DNA of 64,000 bases from Erwinia_E haradaeae_E (GTDB taxonomy: Bacteria; Pseudomonadota; Gammaproteobacteria; Enterobacterales; Enterobacteriaceae), in contig NZ_LR217737.1 of NCBI RefSeq assembly GCF_900699015.1, forward strand, positions 682,001-746,000, in the 5' to 3' direction. The position numbers were made by a program, and so were the translations under genes. Every line of letters starts with the position of its first letter. Position 1 is the first letter of the stretch. Under the pieces are notes generated by a model that saw nothing but the letters and a program-made list of their open reading frames with translations, was not told the DNA's origin and made no database searches. Positions 21,095 to 31,391 of the stretch are shown here, one piece after another.

Positions 21095-22048
21095 TTATTT
21101 AACCTTATGTTGACCAAGATCGGTTACAGGATTTTGCATAAATCGCAAAAAGTTGCTATCTGGATTAAGTATAATTATATCTTCTGTACTATTAAAACTA
21201 TTATCGTAGGCACGTAAACTACGCAAAAAAACGTAAAAATCAGGATCCTGACTAAAAATAGAAGAAAATAACTGAGCTACCTCCGCATCCCCTTCTCCTC
21301 TAGTAATTAAAGCTTCACGTCGAGCCTCTGCTAAAGTATGTTCAACTTCATAATCTGCTTGAGCCCTCACTATAGCAGCTTCTTCTGCTCCTCTTGCACG
21401 CTGACTTCTAGCGACAGATTCACGTTCAGCTCTCATTCGAGCATAAATAGCATCAGAAACTTCTGTAGGTAAATTAATTTGTTTGATGCGGACATCAATC
21501 ACCTGAATGCCCAATTCAGCCATACTATTTTGGTTAATCGGTAATATGACTCCAAGATTATCCTGATCTGCACTACCAGTATTTAGTGAATCACGTACAT
21601 CAGTCGTTAAACGACCACTAAAATCATTCACAATCTCTTGGACATCTAACCGACCAATTTCAGAACGAAGGCGATCGCTAAACTTACGTTTAAGCAAAAT
21701 TTCGGCCTGGGCAATATCACCACCTCCCGTCGCAAGATAATAACGACTAAAATCACTTACGCTCCATTTAATATAGGAATCAACAATAAGATCTTTTTGC
21801 TCTTTAGTAACAAATCGATCTGCCTGATTATCCATAGTCTGAATCCGTGCATCTAGTGACTTTACTGACTCAAGGAAAGGAATTTTAAAATGCAGACCAG
21901 GTGTATAAACTAAAGGCTGATTATTATTATTGCGTAGGACCTTACCAAAACGCATCATAATACCGCGCTGACCTTCTTCTACTATGAATGTTGATGTATA
22001 GAACACTATTAAAATAACTGATACAAAGACAAATATCTTACGCATCAT
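21095..22048 (-). CDS. hflC: HflC, regulator of FtsH protease
   Basis: Inner-membrane SPFH/prohibitin-domain protein that forms a large periplasmic assembly with HflK around the FtsH protease. It is 317 aa, near the E. coli 334, with a shorter C-terminus. An N-terminal membrane anchor (residues 4-20) is followed by EEGQRGIMMRFGKV and the SPFH domain. The coiled region RAEREAVAR-type (RAERESVARSQRARGAEEAA) is intact. Its ATG overlaps the hflK stop, so the two are translated together. Confidence 0.95.
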   Translation of the reverse strand: MMRKIFVFVSVILIVFYTSTFIVEEGQRGIMMRFGKVLRNNNNQPLVYTPGLHFKIPFLESVKSLDARIQTMDNQADRFVTKEQKDLIVDSYIKWSVSDFSRYYLATGGGDIAQAEILLKRKFSDRLRSEIGRLDVQEIVNDFSGRLTTDVRDSLNTGSADQDNLGVILPINQNSMAELGIQVIDVRIKQINLPTEVSDAIYARMRAERESVARSQRARGAEEAAIVRAQADYEVEHTLAEARREALITRGEGDAEVAQLFSSIFSQDPDFYVFLRSLRAYDNSFNSTEDIIILNPDSNFLRFMQNPVTDLGQHKVK

Positions 22049-23304
22049 TAATCTCTCCCTTCATTCAGGGCATGACCACGTTGAGCATAGGCTCGACGCT
22101 GCTCTATAATATCTTTATTGTTATTTCCCTTACCACGATTAATAACATCAGAGGACAAATTGTTTAAATGACTATCTTTTCTAATTTCAGTGCTATCATT
22201 CGATCTAACTATTTGACTTTTAATTAACTGATCTATCGGCAAAACCATCAAATTATGACCTTTATCACTAATCAGAACTTTATGACTATGACGCATAATT
22301 CGCTCCATGGTTTCAATATAAAGACGTTCACGAGTAATATCTGGTGCCAATCTATATTCTGGTAAGATTCGTGCAAAACTATCTACCTCTCCCTGTGCTT
22401 CTAAGGTAATACGTGCTTTATAAGCACGAGCTTGCTCTAAAATTCCTTGTGCATCACCACGAGCACGGGGTAATCTATCATTAGCATATGCTTCAGCTTC
22501 ACGAACAACTTGTTCACGATTTTCTCGCGCAGCTATAGCATCATCAAAAGCAGCTTTTACATCTTCTGGTGGCCGCGCTGTCTGAAAGTTAACATCTAAA
22601 AGAGTGATGCCCATGTTATAGGCACTGATAGTTTCCTCTAGTTCACTTTGAGTTTGGCTTCGTACTACGGTTCTACCTTCAGTTAGAATACGATCCATAG
22701 TTAATCGACCAATTACACCTCGCAAAGCACTATCAGTTGCCTGACGCAAACTATCATCCGCATCACTTACAGAAAATAAATAACGCTCTGGATTAGTAAC
22801 CCGATATTGTACATTCATTTCTACACGCACTACATTTTCGTCTGAAGTCAGCATAGTACCAGAAGCTGACAACTCCCGTACTGCTTTAATATTTACTGCT
22901 TTAACCTCATCAATAAAAGTTGGCTTCCAATTTAATCCTGGTGTCACAAGATGACTAAATTTGCCAAAACGCGTAATTACTCCTCTCTCAGCTTCCTTGA
23001 TAGTATAAAGCCCACTAAGAAACCAGATTAATATTATGACTCCTAAGACTATAATGCTAATAAGACCTTCAGTTCTTCCCATCAATCCTGGCGTTTTTCG
23101 ACGACCATGATTGTTAGTCTTATTCTTGTCATTTCCTGATCCGAACCCACTTATCTTATTACGCAGTTGACGGAAAACATCATCAAAATCAGATGACCGT
23201 TTATCAGAAGCCCCTTCATTCTTTGAAGAACTACCATTGGCAGTTTTACTGCCTCCCCAAGGGTCTCGGTCCTGTCCATCACATCCAGGCTGGTTCCAGG
23301 CCAT
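22048..23304 (-). CDS. hflK: HflK, regulator of FtsH protease
   Basis: Partner of HflC in the HflKC-FtsH membrane complex. It is 418 aa (E. coli about 419). The start MAWNQPGCDGQDRDPWGG is nearly the E. coli sequence. A hydrophilic N-terminal arm is followed by one membrane segment near residues 78-98 and the SPFH domain from TIKEAERGVITRFGKFSHL. The conserved RILTEGRTVVRS and PPEDVKAAFDDAIAAREN segments are present. In relatives hflX separates hfq from hflK; here that gene is decayed. Confidence 0.96.
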   Translation of the reverse strand: MAWNQPGCDGQDRDPWGGSKTANGSSSKNEGASDKRSSDFDDVFRQLRNKISGFGSGNDKNKTNNHGRRKTPGLMGRTEGLISIIVLGVIILIWFLSGLYTIKEAERGVITRFGKFSHLVTPGLNWKPTFIDEVKAVNIKAVRELSASGTMLTSDENVVRVEMNVQYRVTNPERYLFSVSDADDSLRQATDSALRGVIGRLTMDRILTEGRTVVRSQTQSELEETISAYNMGITLLDVNFQTARPPEDVKAAFDDAIAARENREQVVREAEAYANDRLPRARGDAQGILEQARAYKARITLEAQGEVDSFARILPEYRLAPDITRERLYIETMERIMRHSHKVLISDKGHNLMVLPIDQLIKSQIVRSNDSTEIRKDSHLNNLSSDVINRGKGNNNKDIIEQRRAYAQRGHALNEGRD

Positions 23305-23369
23305 ATTTACACTCCATCAATTATGTATGCCTAAGTATCCACAATGGGACACACATGTACGAAACACAT

Positions 23370-24235
23370 TTTATTCCAGCACTTTACTATCAGCGATAGT
23401 AACTCTATTAAACACAAATGCGCTACCACATCAAATCCTCATTCGGATCTCTTCTAAACAAGAGTATTATTGATAATATACATCAAAGATAACACTTAAA
23501 TCTATAACGAATCTTACAGAAAATAATTCTATTATAAAACCACAATCCAAATAAATTAAAATAATAGTTTCTATTTATATTTCAATCGATAGACATATTA
23601 TATTTAATATTGTTACAACTTAACCTATACCCTATTTCCCAACAAATTAAATTAAGTACCAATAATATCAATTAGTCTTTCTATATTAATCAAAATTTTT
23701 CTATAAACATACTTTCTATTTTCAATCATCTCTACTAAATTAGATACGCAAGAAGAAACATTAACTTTTTTTCTATTAATCTAGCCTATCTTCAATGTTG
23801 GAATATTTCTATAATATAACTAATGCATAAGAAACTTCAGAGTAACTAAAGACATTGCATCTACTTAAACTCTGTACCTCGATGATACAAAACGATAAGC
23901 GAACTCATAGCTATTTGTATTATATTAATCTTGTTCTCAAATTAAAAACATTTCATGTTTATATAAATGAAATATATTATTAAGTTGAAATAGATCTACA
24001 AATATTTCCTTAAAATCCCATTTTAAAATAAAAAATCACTGCACAATCAAATATTACTTAATCTATTTCTATAGATGATAGAGATGGATTATAATATTAA
24101 TTATAAAATAATCTACAATAGAGACCTTCTATACCCTTATCAAATATATGATTAATGTTATCTATATTATATCCATCTGAAATAAGAACAGAATTTATTA
24201 AATTTATTAATAAATTAATCATATTTTTATATCAA
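23370..24235 (-). pseudogene. hflX: Decayed HflX ribosome-splitting GTPase gene
   Basis: It lies exactly where hflX sits in the miaA-hfq-hflX-hflK-hflC operon. Near 23903-23855 minus-strand codons Phe-Ala-Tyr-Arg...Val-stop-Val-Asp stay in register with FAQRARTHEGKLQVE. Near 23512-23495 Ile-Arg-Tyr-Arg-Phe follows LRSRF. Near 23450 Ile-Arg-Met-Arg-Ile follows VRMPI. At 23428-23414 Trp-stop-Arg-Ile-Cys follows WRRLC. The interval between the first and last blocks is about half the normal length, so much of the GTPase domain is deleted. Extrapolation puts the old start about 75 bp after hfq. Confidence 0.7.
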
Positions 24236-24247
24236 AGGCTTGGTTTA

Positions 24248-24292
24248 TAGATGATTGACGATTCTTTTGATAAAGAACCCTCTAATCATCTA
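24248..24292 (-). terminator. Hairpin after hfq
   Basis: TAGATGATT (24248-24256) pairs with AATCATCTA (24284-24292), and an inner TTCTTT/AAAGAA stem closes a 4-base loop. It lies 16 bp after the hfq stop on the minus strand. No T-run follows. It may end or stabilise hfq mRNA now that hflX is gone. Confidence 0.45.
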
Positions 24293-24307
24293 GCCTATAT
24301 TAAATAT

Positions 24308-24628
24308 TCAAGTTTGAATACGATCCTTATCAATATACGAAATACCGGTCAGATTACTACTATGATAACTGGTACTATGATGAGAGTTAACGTTACTAGA
24401 AGTTCCATGATGATTATGATGTAAAAATTGACGCGATGGAACCACAGTAGAAATTGCGTGTTTATAGACCATTTGACTAACAGTATTTTTTAACAAAACA
24501 ACAAACTGATCAAATGACTCAATTTGACCATATAATTTTATACCATTTACTAAATAAATAGAAACTGGAACACGTTCTCGGCGTAGTGCATTTAAGAACG
24601 GATCTTGCAATGATTGCCCCTTAGCCAT
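24308..24628 (-). CDS. hfq: RNA chaperone Hfq
   Basis: Hexameric Sm-like protein that pairs small RNAs with mRNAs. It is 106 aa (E. coli 102). The Sm core to residue 67 is essentially the E. coli sequence, with proximal-face QSLQDPFLN and Sm2 YKHAISTVVPSR. The disordered tail is unusually rich in histidine and serine (HHNHH, HHSTSYHSS) and lacks the acidic end usual in relatives. AAGGA precedes the start. It follows miaA by about 100 bp. Confidence 0.97.
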   Translation of the reverse strand: MAKGQSLQDPFLNALRRERVPVSIYLVNGIKLYGQIESFDQFVVLLKNTVSQMVYKHAISTVVPSRQFLHHNHHGTSSNVNSHHSTSYHSSNLTGISYIDKDRIQT

Positions 24629-24731
24629 GTTCGCTGTTCCTTAAATAGGCTGATTATTTCTAAATTTATAACCACTATAATTAATAGTCGCTAAGAAAAT
24701 ATGAACAATTCATGTACTATTTTTTACAGAA

Positions 24732-25670
24732 TCACCCTTTTGAAGCCCCTACAACCTTCAATATTTTATTATATGCTATATCAGGTTTCTCACTATCTAA
24801 CCAATTTAAATCATCTTTCCAACTACGAAGCCAAGTCATCTGTCGTTTTGCTAAATGCCGAGTAGCATATATAGTTTTCTCTACCATATTGGCATAGTTA
24901 ATATCACCAGACAAGTAGGACCACATTTGACGATAACCCACACAACGCATAGATGGCATTTTACTATGTAAATCACCACGAGAATACAAAGATCTTACCT
25001 CATCCTCAAAGCCTAACTCCAACATCCGATAAAATCTACATTCAATACTTTTATGAAGAAAAAAACGACTCACTGATGCTATAACAAATTGAAACACATT
25101 ATATTGTAAAATTTCCCCTGAAGTTTTATGTAATTCAGTTAAAGTCTTACCAGAAATTAAAAAAACTTCTAATGCACGCGAAATTCTCTGAGAATCTTTT
25201 ATATGAATCCATTTTGCTGATATCGGATCTATCTCTGCTAACTGACTATGCAAAAATGACCACCCTGTTTCATTTGCTCTCTCTTCTATCAACTGACGGA
25301 TTTTTGGATCTGAAGAAGGTAAAAATGATAATCCTTCTAACAAAACCTTATAATAAAACATTGTTCCCCCAACAAGAAGAGGGATGTGCCCACGTCGTGT
25401 GATTCTAGCCATCGCAGTCAAAGCATCATGCCGAAAAGAAGCAACAGAATAAACCTCTTTAGGATCACGAATATCTAATAAATGATACGGTGCAAATCCT
25501 AACTCCATTTTCGATGGTTTAGCGGTACCAATATCCATACCTCGGTAAATGAGCGCTGAATCAACATTAATCAACTCTACAGGTAAAACCTGATATAGTA
25601 AATATGCTAGTCTGGTTTTTCCAGACGATGTAGGCCCCATTAAAAAAATTGCTAATGGTAGAGAAGTCAT
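24732..25670 (-). CDS. miaA: tRNA dimethylallyltransferase MiaA
   Basis: Adds the isopentenyl group to A37 of tRNAs that read codons starting with U, such as the Phe, Tyr, Cys and Leu-TAA tRNAs encoded in this window. It is 312 aa (E. coli 316). The Walker motif GPTSSGKT is near residues 12-19. The DSALIYRGMDIGTAKPS and LLVGGTMFYYKVLLEGLS segments are intact, as is RCVGYRQMWSYL near the C-terminal third. The upstream slot, mutL in relatives, is decayed. Confidence 0.96.
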   Translation of the reverse strand: MTSLPLAIFLMGPTSSGKTRLAYLLYQVLPVELINVDSALIYRGMDIGTAKPSKMELGFAPYHLLDIRDPKEVYSVASFRHDALTAMARITRRGHIPLLVGGTMFYYKVLLEGLSFLPSSDPKIRQLIEERANETGWSFLHSQLAEIDPISAKWIHIKDSQRISRALEVFLISGKTLTELHKTSGEILQYNVFQFVIASVSRFFLHKSIECRFYRMLELGFEDEVRSLYSRGDLHSKMPSMRCVGYRQMWSYLSGDINYANMVEKTIYATRHLAKRQMTWLRSWKDDLNWLDSEKPDIAYNKILKVVGASKG

Positions 25671-25699
25671 AATAAAGCACTCATTTTTCGAGTGTTAAT

Positions 25700-27065
25700 A
25701 TATACCTTACATATTAATTCGATTTAAATATTTCATGAATGATTATACTAACTTCAGAAGAGGCTTGCAATATCATCCAGTCAAACAAACTAATAGAAGC
25801 GCTATTAAAAATAAAAACTAATCACCATGGTAATATTAGACAACCTTTTAACCAATTTATAACAATAAAATTCATCTTAACATTTTTAGAATAAATCTGT
25901 ATATGTTTTCTTCTTTTTATTAAAAGAAATACCAAAAGATTGTATCCTCTCCTATCAATATAATGACAACTACACTCCAATCTACTTTTTATATGATCTA
26001 ACTTGTATGTGAATTTTTCATAGCACACTCTCTGATATGAACATATACTTAAATATTAATAATACAACTGAATAACAAAACCATAGTATTATATGTCTAA
26101 TTTAAATTTACTAATAGTGAATAAATTAAAACTATCTAAAATAACTAAAATTAATTAAGATATAAGGATTTTATAAAAGAAAAATTTTATTTTAAATATA
26201 GTAAATACTCTACTAAATAGATTTTTGTAATATATTTTATTAAATATACATTTAAAACATCTTTTCATCTATTTAAATCTTCAAACCCTACTACTATGAT
26301 AAAAATAAAAAAAGAAAATTAAACTGTTAACGCAAATTATTTCGTTTGCTATCCAAAAAATACATTTATAAAAAATAAACCAATATTCACTATTAATCTA
26401 ATATTCTCTAAGAAAAAGATACAATATCGATTGTAATATTGTTCCTATAAAGATTAATTAATAGAAGACTTCTATCTTTCTTAAATTTTTGTATTTTCTA
26501 TAAATATCATAGCGATATAAAACTTGCTATTTATAATAATATTTACCTAACGATTTAAGAAAATAATGAAAAATATAATGCTAGAAAAATCTATTTCCTA
26601 GTTTTCACATTTATCCTTGATATTCTGAAAATACTTCTTTCAATTAAAACGTCTATAAATACTGTCTGTAGAATCAATAACTTCTTAATAAGAAAATCTA
26701 AGTAGAATAATCTTTCTAAGATCAACATCTGAATTATGTCATTTTATAAATATTCAATATTAGCTATAAACTAACAATCGAATAGCAAGTAAATAAATCG
26801 TATTTATACTATTTAATAGTGCTGAATGTTATATGCAAAAATGAATATTTTCTACTGAAAGAAATGTCGTGTTACAAATTGAAGTAACTACTTTATCAAG
26901 TTTTTTATTTTCCAATACATTAATCCGTGCATTACATTCCTTGCACTAGTTTATAGCCAGAAATATAAAATAAATATTTTGCATATACTAAATAATATTT
27001 GCAATCCACATTACTTTTTTTTAAACCTAATCTTTACTGACTGTGAGTAATTGTTATTTGTATCA
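25700..27065 (-). pseudogene. mutL: Decayed mismatch-repair MutL gene
   Basis: It fills the gap between amiB and miaA, as in E. coli. Near 25749-25720 minus-strand Ser-Ile-Ile-Ile-His-Glu-Ile-Phe-Lys-Ser matches the tail SVDLHPAIKA. Just before it, at 25802-25767, Ala-x-x-Leu...Gly-stop-Tyr-Cys is in register with AITLLADVERLC. Near the amiB end (about 27060-26985) Leu-Ala and a Ser...Lys...Asn/Lys-Ser...Asp block resembles the LANQIAAGE and SVVKELVENSLDA segments. Its length is about 1.36 kb against 1.85 kb. Many stops make it non-functional. Confidence 0.6.
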
Positions 27066-27077
27066 AGCTAATAGTCA

Positions 27078-28355
27078 TCAATGTTTCTTTATATTTCTGT
27101 CAGTTGACAAGTTGAATAAAAAATAATTACGCAATCCTTGATATATAGATTTAGTCAGCTTCTTCTGATAATCACTACTTTTCAGTAACTTCTCTTCTGA
27201 TGGATTACTAATAAAACCAGTTTCAATTAAAAGAGAAGGAACTTCAGGAGAACGTAGCACCCCCAGACTAGCAAACATTGGTTGATTTTTATGTAATGAA
27301 CTAATAGATTTCAGCTGTGTAATAATCTTATTTGCTACATCATACCCAACTTTCTGAACACGCCCAAATTGGAGGTCTAGCAAGGCTTGGCGAACAGAGG
27401 GATCTGCCTGGCCATTAGCTAATAAACCTTCAGTACCACCTAGTACTGGAAAACGATTCTTATTGTGTTCCAATCGACTCGCCATTTCAATCTTAATACG
27501 GTGGTTGGATAGTACCCATACTGAAGCACCAGAGACACTGCTATTTGGTACAGAATCAGCATGGATAGATACAAGTAAATTAGCCTTTTTCTTACACGCT
27601 ACATCTGAGCGATCTAATACAGAAATAAAATAATCACCACTACGAGTCATTACTCCTTTAAACATTGGATCAGAATTTAAAAGTTTTTGAAGCTTGTAAG
27701 CTATAGCAATAGTCACATTTTTTTCTTTTAACCCACCTCTTCCAATAGCACCAGGATCTTGTCCACCGTGCCCTGCATCAATGGCCACTACCACCTGGTG
27801 ACTACTATTTTTTCCACCAGTCAGTTTCTTTCTATTTCCAGGAATTTTTACAAAGATAGGTGGCGACGAATAAGGTAGAATATTTACTTTTTGTGAATAC
27901 ATTGTAGAATGAATACAAGATTTGGAATGACGAATCAATCCAAACCTCTGTCGATCAAAAGTAGAAATACTTAATACAAGGTCATAATAAGACTTATGAT
28001 GACCAGTTAAAACCCTAATACTAGCGGAGGAAGCTAAATCTATAACCAAGCGGGTTCTTTTATTATTTCTTTCTGAACGAAAACGTATTCTTTTAACAAG
28101 ATGTTTTTTATTGAAACTTGATGGTAATGTAGACAAAATAGGACCTTGAGACAAATCTAGCATCACGCGATAGGGTTGATGTAGCATAAACACGGTATAT
28201 ATTGGTTCAGAAGAAAATCTTAAAGTAATATGCGCCTCACTTTTACTATTAAAAAAAGGAAAATGTGATACAGCACAAACATTAGAAGAAAATAAAAAAC
28301 ACAAAAATAAAACAAAGTATAAGAACTTAAAATCTTGCATTATATTACATCGCAT
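27078..28355 (-). CDS. amiB: N-acetylmuramoyl-L-alanine amidase AmiB
   Basis: Periplasmic zinc amidase that splits septal peptidoglycan during cell separation, activated by EnvC in relatives. It is 425 aa (E. coli about 445). A signal peptide (hydrophobic residues 10-27, ending VCAVS) is followed by an AMIN domain (residues 40-130) and an Amidase_3 domain from about residue 190. Zinc and catalytic motifs are present: AIDAGHGGQDPGAIG, LVSIHADS and SLLIETGFISN. The ATG at 28340 is an alternative start. Upstream tsaE appears decayed. Confidence 0.94.
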   Translation of the reverse strand: MRCNIMQDFKFLYFVLFLCFLFSSNVCAVSHFPFFNSKSEAHITLRFSSEPIYTVFMLHQPYRVMLDLSQGPILSTLPSSFNKKHLVKRIRFRSERNNKRTRLVIDLASSASIRVLTGHHKSYYDLVLSISTFDRQRFGLIRHSKSCIHSTMYSQKVNILPYSSPPIFVKIPGNRKKLTGGKNSSHQVVVAIDAGHGGQDPGAIGRGGLKEKNVTIAIAYKLQKLLNSDPMFKGVMTRSGDYFISVLDRSDVACKKKANLLVSIHADSVPNSSVSGASVWVLSNHRIKIEMASRLEHNKNRFPVLGGTEGLLANGQADPSVRQALLDLQFGRVQKVGYDVANKIITQLKSISSLHKNQPMFASLGVLRSPEVPSLLIETGFISNPSEEKLLKSSDYQKKLTKSIYQGLRNYFLFNLSTDRNIKKH

Positions 28356-28369
28356 GTACTAATAATCCG

Positions 28370-28830
28370 GTGTAATATCTCTATAAATATGAATTAGAGA
28401 GAATTAATAAAAACGTATCAGAAGCTTTTATAAAAACTAAAATGTAATAAAAATATAGTAAAAGCAATAATAATAAGACCATTATGAATCAATTACAGAC
28501 CACCTCTAGAGAACTCTTCTGAATAAAAGACATGAGTTTAATCCTTAAAAATAGATTCTCCATTAAAGATGTGTACCTTTTAATCAAGAATTATAAAAAA
28601 TAAAAACCAATCTAGACTCAATAACTTCACTGAGTACTGTGATTATTTTATATCTTTAAAAAAGACCAAGAATATTAAAGTAATAAAATAATAAAACTAG
28701 TCAAGTTACTCTATATAAATTAAAAATTCATATAACTTGTTGAATATACAATATTATAGAACCTAATAGAAAATTACAAATATACAAAATAATATTAATA
28801 TAAAAATATTGTCGTTAACAATTTAATATG
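28370..28830 (-). pseudogene. tsaE: Probable decayed TsaE (t6A ATPase) gene
   Basis: In E. coli tsaE lies immediately upstream of amiB. On the minus strand near 28600-28590 the codons Tyr-Phe-Leu fit YRL of HFDLYRL. Near 28562-28548 TTT-A-ATG-GAG-AAT fits FMGI with one inserted base. The spacing between the two differs from the family by only two or three bases. The projected stop lies just before amiB. A Leu-Glu-Val block near 28510 fits LVEW. The P-loop was not clearly found. The alignment is suggestive, not conclusive. Confidence 0.4.
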
Positions 28831-30262
28831 CTGAGATATTTAATAATATCAAAATAACAAAATAATTAAAATTGGATATCTACAATTTCTGAAAAAATTC
28901 ACTCATAAAGATATAACGATTGCTATTTAAACAACTAAAATAAAATGTTGATAATTATTAAAGAACTAAACATATCACATGAATCCATTGTTTTACATTA
29001 ATTAATAATAATATCTCATGAATTATCAACAGAACAGCCATTCTATCTAATAAAATAGACTAATTTTTTATAACTATAGTTCTTGTCATTAAAATAATTA
29101 AATATATTAAAATTTATAAGCTATTTTAGTTGATAAGATGATTAAATATTATTCATAGAAGGGAAATGATATATCTATATGTACAATCTACCAACATAAG
29201 CTAAATTACTAACTAACTGCAACCAATATCTCACAATATCTATAAAAATATTATATTACTACAATACAACTTAATTATTACAATAATTAATAAATATTAT
29301 ATTTTATCCCTAAAATATACTAAAATATAACTTATCTTAAAATACATAGACTATTAAGCAATCGACTTAAATCAAAATAATTATTTTCACTAATAATATT
29401 TATGAAATAAATAAAAATTTCAAATGATATTCCAATTGACTTCTGATAATTCAATTATTCACTCAAATTATTATTTATAAAATAAAAATCAAAAAACACA
29501 ATATCTTAAAACAGCAATATCTCATTGTGATTCTATGAAATATTCAATCATTATTATCTCTCTTACTAAAATAACAAATTTATTCTTAAAAAGTCATAAA
29601 TAATTATAACACTGATCATGAGTAGAAAAACCTTATTATTTAAATAATATGAAGACAATTTTAAAACAAAGAATATAAATCACAAATCCTTCTAATCTAA
29701 AATTTAGTAATAAGAATTCAGTAATCTTATGAAGACAACACATTACAGTACTTAAATAGATAACTGATAGAAAGAATACAACATAAAATAAGATTTTATA
29801 TCATAAAATACTCTATCTTTGTTTATCCTATGTCACAATACTATTATGATCCCTAGAAAAAAAAGAATAATGAAAATTACAGATTACTTTTAATCTACTA
29901 CATAAAACATTGATCATCCAATATATAATAATTAATTATTGCGCTATCTGAACTATCTTAATCTTATCAAATATTGACTAATATAAAACTCTATGTGAAA
30001 TAATCTGATTTTTATCAGATATTAATTAGTAAGACATTACCTTAAATTTCTAAGATTAGACTTCATATTACAACAATACTAAAACTAATTTTTAGAAAAC
30101 GAAACTATAATATAGACAAAAATAGACTTTCTATTGAGAAAGAAAGATAATCTTAAAATACATTATTAAAAATAAATAATAAGATACTACTTTTATTAAA
30201 ATCAAAAAACCATGGAATAATAAAAATATTTTATTAATCATATATAGAAAATTAGGAGAAAA
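28831..30262. other. Long AT-rich gap before epmA
   Basis: About 1.4 kb without a credible gene. By synteny an nnr (yjeF) remnant could lie on the minus strand upstream of tsaE, but I could not align codons. The epmA ribosome site AGGAG is at the right edge. No hairpin, tRNA or repeat stood out. Confidence 0.6.
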
Positions 30263-31249
30263 ATGAAAAATCAAGATAAATGGCGTCCAAGTGCGTCCCT
30301 TTATAATTTAATACAACGATCAATCACAATCAAAAAAATCCGATACTTCTTTTCTAAACGAAATATTTTAGAAGTAGAAACACCGTCTATGAGCAGATAT
30401 ACAGTAACTGATATCAATCTCTCACCATTCCAAACACACTTTATGTATCCTAACTGGACAAAACAGAACAAGAAATTCAGTCTATGGTTAACTACTAGCC
30501 CTGAATACCATATGAAGCGTCTTTTAGCATCAGGAAGCGGAGCTATTTATCAGTTAAGCCGTAGTTTTCGGAATGAAGAGATAGGGCGCTATCACAATCC
30601 AGAATTTACAATTCTAGAATGGTATCAACCTGGATACGACATGTATAACTTAATGGATGAGGTGGATCAGCTATTACAGTTTATACTAGGCTGTAAACCC
30701 GCTGAATCCCTATCATATCAAGAGGTATTTTTACGTTACTTAAACATTGATCCTCTATTAGAAAATAAAAAAAATCTCTCTGAAGCAGCACAAACACTCG
30801 GAGCAAGTAATGTCACAAAAAATGAAAAAAATCGAGATATTCTCTTGCAACTTTTATTTATAAACGGAATCGAAGATAAAATTGGAAAAGAAAAACCGAT
30901 TTTTATCTACAACTTTCCAGCAAATCAAGCTGGCCTTGCAGCAATTAGTTCAAAAGATTTCCGTGTTGCTGAACGTTTTGAGGTTTATTTTCAAGGCATT
31001 GAATTAGCAAACGGATTTCATGAACTAACCGATAGCAAAGAACAACGAAAACGCTTTAAAAAAGATAATCAAAAGCGCAGTGCCATGAACTTACCGATAC
31101 ATCCTATTGATTTGTATCTTCTTGATGCACTGAAAACAGGAATGCCAGACTGCTCTGGTGTTGCAGTCGGTGTAGACCGTTTAGTTATGATAGCACTAAA
31201 AGCAAATCAATTAAGTGAAGTTATTGCCTTTGCAGGAGATCGCTGCTGA
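30263..31249 (+). CDS. epmA: EF-P beta-lysylation protein (lysyl-tRNA synthetase-like)
   Basis: Attaches (R)-beta-lysine to a lysine of elongation factor P so that ribosomes pass polyproline stretches. It is 328 aa (E. coli 325). It is a class II aminoacyl-tRNA synthetase catalytic core without the anticodon-binding domain. Motif 2 reads FRNEEIGRYHNPEFTILEW near residues 95-115. ELANGFHEL is near residue 250 and motif 3 is GVAVGVDRLVM near 305. AGGAG precedes the ATG. mscM lies convergent, as in E. coli. Its partners epmB and efp are not in this window. Confidence 0.95.
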   Translation: MKNQDKWRPSASLYNLIQRSITIKKIRYFFSKRNILEVETPSMSRYTVTDINLSPFQTHFMYPNWTKQNKKFSLWLTTSPEYHMKRLLASGSGAIYQLSRSFRNEEIGRYHNPEFTILEWYQPGYDMYNLMDEVDQLLQFILGCKPAESLSYQEVFLRYLNIDPLLENKKNLSEAAQTLGASNVTKNEKNRDILLQLLFINGIEDKIGKEKPIFIYNFPANQAGLAAISSKDFRVAERFEVYFQGIELANGFHELTDSKEQRKRFKKDNQKRSAMNLPIHPIDLYLLDALKTGMPDCSGVAVGVDRLVMIALKANQLSEVIAFAGDRC

Positions 31250-31391
31250 ATAAATATATAAACATCTGGTATAATTAACTAATTGATCTAATACCTTCTA
31301 TGAAGATTAAATTTTCACATCTCTCTAAACAAGCAATATTATAGATTACCATTAATTATTAACTATCTCGTATACACGAATATTATTCTAT

